Source of the DNA: Diospyros lotus
Taxonomy: Eukaryota > Streptophyta > Magnoliopsida > Ericales > Ebenaceae
NCBI RefSeq assembly: GCF_014633365.1
Contig: NC_068344.1
Span: 37,570,670-37,634,669, forward strand
Direction: 5' to 3'
DNA: 64,000 nucleotides
Shown here: positions 61,601 through 64,000 of the stretch, one piece after another
Layout of the letters: each line of letters starts with the position of its first letter
Position numbering within the stretch: position 1 is the stretch's first letter
The notes under the pieces: generated by a model
Database searches by the model: none
Told to the model about the DNA's origin: nothing
Seen by the model: only the letters and a program-made list of their open reading frames with translations
Position numbers and translations under genes: made by a program

Positions 61601-63310
61601 GAGTATTTACGAGAAGGAGTTCCTAGCAGTGTTATTGGTTGTGGAGAAATGGCAGCACTACTTAGAAGGTAGGAGATTCATTATTAAAACGGACCATGAA
61701 AGTCTCAAGTTTTTACTACAACAAAAATGACATACTCAATTGCGAAAAAGTGGTATGGCTAAATTGATGGGGCTTGATTACTCGATATAGTATAGGCGGG
61801 GCAAGGAAAATGTGGTTGTCAATGCACTATCAAGGTGCCAGGAGGAAGGTAGTACTGCAGCAATTACTATTGTGATACCGGAATGGTGTCAAGAAGTTAT
61901 TGGCAGTTATGCCAATGATGAGCAGATAAGAAAGATACTAGAAGAAGTGGTGGTGGAACCTAATGGGGCGGACGGATACACCATATCAGAAGGGATGTTG
62001 AGGTTCAAAGGCAAGATTGCAATAAGGGATGGAGGGAACCTCAAACAAAAAATATTACAAACTCTACACGAATCACTAGTGGGGGGACACTCTGGTATCC
62101 AAAACACCTACCTTAAGGTTAAGCAGATATTCTATTGGCCTAACTTAAGAAGAGATGTCAAGAAGTTTGTGCTAGCATGTGACATATGCAAGAGGTGTAA
62201 ACAAGAGAATGTGTCCTACCCTGGTCTCTTACAACCCCTTCCTATACCTGACAGAACTTGGACTGGTGTGGCCATGGATTTTGTCGAAGGAATGCCCAAG
62301 TTAGAAGGAAAAGATAGTGTCATGGTGGTGGTGGACAGGTTTACCAAATTTGCTCAGTTTATTGGGTTAACCACCCTTACACACCCAAGGAAGTAGCTCG
62401 GGTGTTTATGGACAAGGTGGTCTCCCAGTATGGAATGCCGGGGACAATTGTTTTAGATCGTGACAAGGTGTTTACAAGCCATTTCTGGCAGGAGCTAATA
62501 GGATCTATGGGAATTAAACTCAATACATCAATTGCCTACCATTCACAAATGGATGGACAGACTAAGAGAGTTAACTAGGTGCTGGAAACCTACCTAGGCG
62601 CATGTGTATCATGCAGCCCAAGCACTAGCATAGGTGGCTGGCCTTGACCCAATGGTGGTATAATTCCACATACCACACTGCCTTAAAGATGTCCCCCTTT
62701 GAAGCACTGTATGGATATAAACCCCCACTATTACCAGCTGTAGGAGGATAGTTTACAAAATTGTCAGTGGAAGAATACCTTCAGTAGAGGAGGGTAGTCT
62801 TGCAACAATCGAAATAGAAGTTGGCTTCAGCCAGGAATAAAATGAAGCAATTTGCGAACAGGAAAAGAAGTGACAGGGAATTGGAGGTGGGAGAACAAGT
62901 GTACTTAAGCCTCAAGTATTTTGGTCCGCATTTGAAGTCCATCAGCCAAGGACCAGTGACTAAATTAAGCCCCAAGTATTTTGGTCCGTTCACCATAACG
63001 GACAAGATAGGCAAGGTGGCTTATAAGCTTCAGTTACCCGAGGGAACCAAAATACATCTAGTTTTTCATGTGTCCCTCTTGAAGAGGTCCACCAAGACCG
63101 AGCAGGTCAACCTAGCCTTACCCATATTACATAAGGAGAAGGATGAGCAGAAGGAACCAGAAGCTATCATGGACAGGAGGGTGGTTTATAATCAAGGGGT
63201 TCCCCTCATCCAAGTCCTGATAAAATGGGGGTAGGAGGACACCAATGGCAACACCTGGGAATAGCTACCGAGCTTACTACAACGTTTTTCAAGTGTTGCA
63301 AGTCTCCTGA
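58687..63310 (+). pseudogene. Broken chromoviral gag-pol
   Basis: In order: gag start at 58687 (early TAG and TGA), capsid part 59150-59560, protease with LIDNGSTLSFLDEDTA near 59990 (Asn where Ser is usual), and RT from about 60560 with FCVDYRQLN, a frameshift near 61000 and FDDILVYS near 61075. A second frameshift lies near 61300. RNase H has LETDACEVDIGAVL near 61500 and integrase has GGHSGI and C..C near 62080-62190. Many stops follow after 62396. A chromodomain remnant VLIKWG near 63210 ends in TAG. Several stops are TGG-to-TAG changes, as expected from cytosine deamination in methylated DNA. It cannot encode active proteins. Confidence 0.85.
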
Positions 63311-63355
63311 GTATTTCTTGAGGACAAGAAAAGTTCTGAGGGAAGGGGGGAAAGT

Positions 63356-63772
63356 TGTCACGGCTATGCTATTTTAAATTTTTGCTTTTGCTTTACTACT
63401 AGTATTGTTATTTTCTGTTACATTGTGATTCCCTTGTTTTAGTTATTGTATTTCAATTTCCAGCTATCAGTCTATTAGAATCAAGGGACCACGTGTGAGG
63501 CCTTAGGAAAAGAACAAAAGAATTTGTTGTAACTACTAGAAGGGGGCGTGATCTGCTGCATCTGCACCCACCCAAGTGAGTATATTAACTCTTCCGACTT
63601 TGTGGGAGAGGTATGAAAAATCAATAGAACTTTTCTCAATTGCTCTCCCTCTACATTCTCTCTGTTCTCGTCTTCTTCTCTTCTCTCTCTTTCTCTCTCT
63701 CCCTTTGCTCTTACTATGTTCTGCCCTTGAATCTCACTTATTCAAGGTAATTATCATTGTCACACCGTGACA
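63356..63772 (+). repeat. 3' LTR of the decayed chromovirus
   Basis: 417 bp, TGTCACGGCTATG...CACACCGTGACA, followed directly by the TTCTC duplication. It contains a CT-rich stretch (about 63650-63710) also present in the 5' LTR. Confidence 0.88.
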
Positions 63773-63777
63773 TTCTC

Positions 63778-64000
63778 AAACTTCAAGGAACTCGTAAGAT
63801 TGTGTACCTTGAGATGCTCATCAGAACCAACCACCTCTAATTCACTTGGCGTTTAGAATAGGATCAGGTTTGTGCCATGTCCTAATCCAAACCATAACGA
63901 TATCTACATAAACTCCTTAAGCTCCAAACAAGATAAGGATCAACCTCCAGCACCACATCACAGATTGTCTCCCATTTTCTCCAACTTCATAGAGGTTATC
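63778..64000 (+). other. Right continuation of the older unclassified repeat
   Basis: Resumes the sequence broken at 54102 (AAACTTCAAG... here; AAACTTCAAAGGACC also occurs at 54047). No domain or end is recognised before the window edge. Confidence 0.3.

Larger units (their letters stand above)
54103..63772 (+). mobile_element. Decayed Ty3/gypsy chromovirus, 5' LTR split by a later insertion
   Basis: LTR ends TGTCACGG...CCGTGACA form an 8-bp inverted repeat. The element is flanked by the 5-bp duplication TTCTC (54098-54102 and 63773-63777). The 5' LTR is 54103-54351 plus 58404-58641; the 3' LTR is 63356-63772 (417 bp). The primer site TTTGGTATCAGAACC follows at about 58643-58657, and a purine-rich tract (about 63336-63355) precedes the 3' LTR. 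A broken gag-pol lies between. Without the insertion the element is about 5.6 kb, like the intact chromovirus at 25705. It is antisense to TASH3. Confidence 0.9.
49102..64000 (-). other. TASH3 intron of at least 14.9 kb, running off the right edge
   Basis: The first in-window exon starts at 49101 with a CTTTAG acceptor, and no further upstream exon of this protein is found up to 64000. The family residues that should precede the [11 protein letters not shown] segment are not encoded anywhere to the right. The intron holds a MITE-like repeat (49592-50793), poly-G and poly-C runs, a 92-bp duplication, an unclassified older repeat (53030-54102, 63778-64000) and the nested LTR elements (54103-63772). 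Confidence 0.7.

Overview
This is a plant nuclear window. The genes have introns with GT-AG ends, the intergenic DNA is very AT-rich, and LTR retrotransposons, MITEs and non-LTR remnants are dense. A CYP716-type P450 and a TPLATE-complex gene point to a seed plant, most likely a eudicot with large, transposon-filled introns. I cannot name the species. Only two host genes can be supported.

Left part (1-22300). This is mostly intergenic DNA: a decayed PIF/Harbinger-type element (4517-6785), a 0.55-0.6 kb direct repeat (1-613 and 8119-8652), MITEs, a diverged tandem array of about 180-bp units (13010-14005), and one complete four-exon cytochrome P450 gene on the plus strand (9626-11499, 479 aa). 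The P450 resembles the CYP716A family, which oxidises the triterpene skeleton.

Right part (22300 to beyond 64000). One very large minus-strand gene fills this half. Seventeen exons between 49101 and 22303 join into an open 871-codon frame with a C-terminal SH3 domain. It matches TASH3/TSAUCER, the large SH3-bearing subunit of the TPLATE (TSET) endocytic complex. About the first 330 residues lie beyond the right edge. Its introns hold nearly all the transposons: a nested pair in the 10.6-kb intron 23576-34151, RTE LINE pieces, a copia gag fragment, and a nest at least three insertions deep in the intron that starts at 49102.

Nesting can be read from target-site duplications. (i) A non-autonomous LTR element (23939-32939, TSD TATGG) contains a young, apparently intact chromovirus (25705-31205, TSD TCCCT) with a 1553-aa Gag-Pol ending in a chromodomain. 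(ii) A decayed plus-strand chromovirus (54103-63772, TSD TTCTC) has its 5' LTR split by a second copy of the same non-autonomous family (54352-58398, TSD GCGTG/GCATG). That copy's own 3' LTR is split by a small solo LTR (54631-54825, TSD CTAAC). The non-autonomous family has no recognisable gag or pol. It keeps an unrecognised reading frame next to its polypurine tract and shares TGTCA/TGACA termini and a tRNA-iMet primer site with the chromoviruses. This is the most interesting unexplained item in the window.
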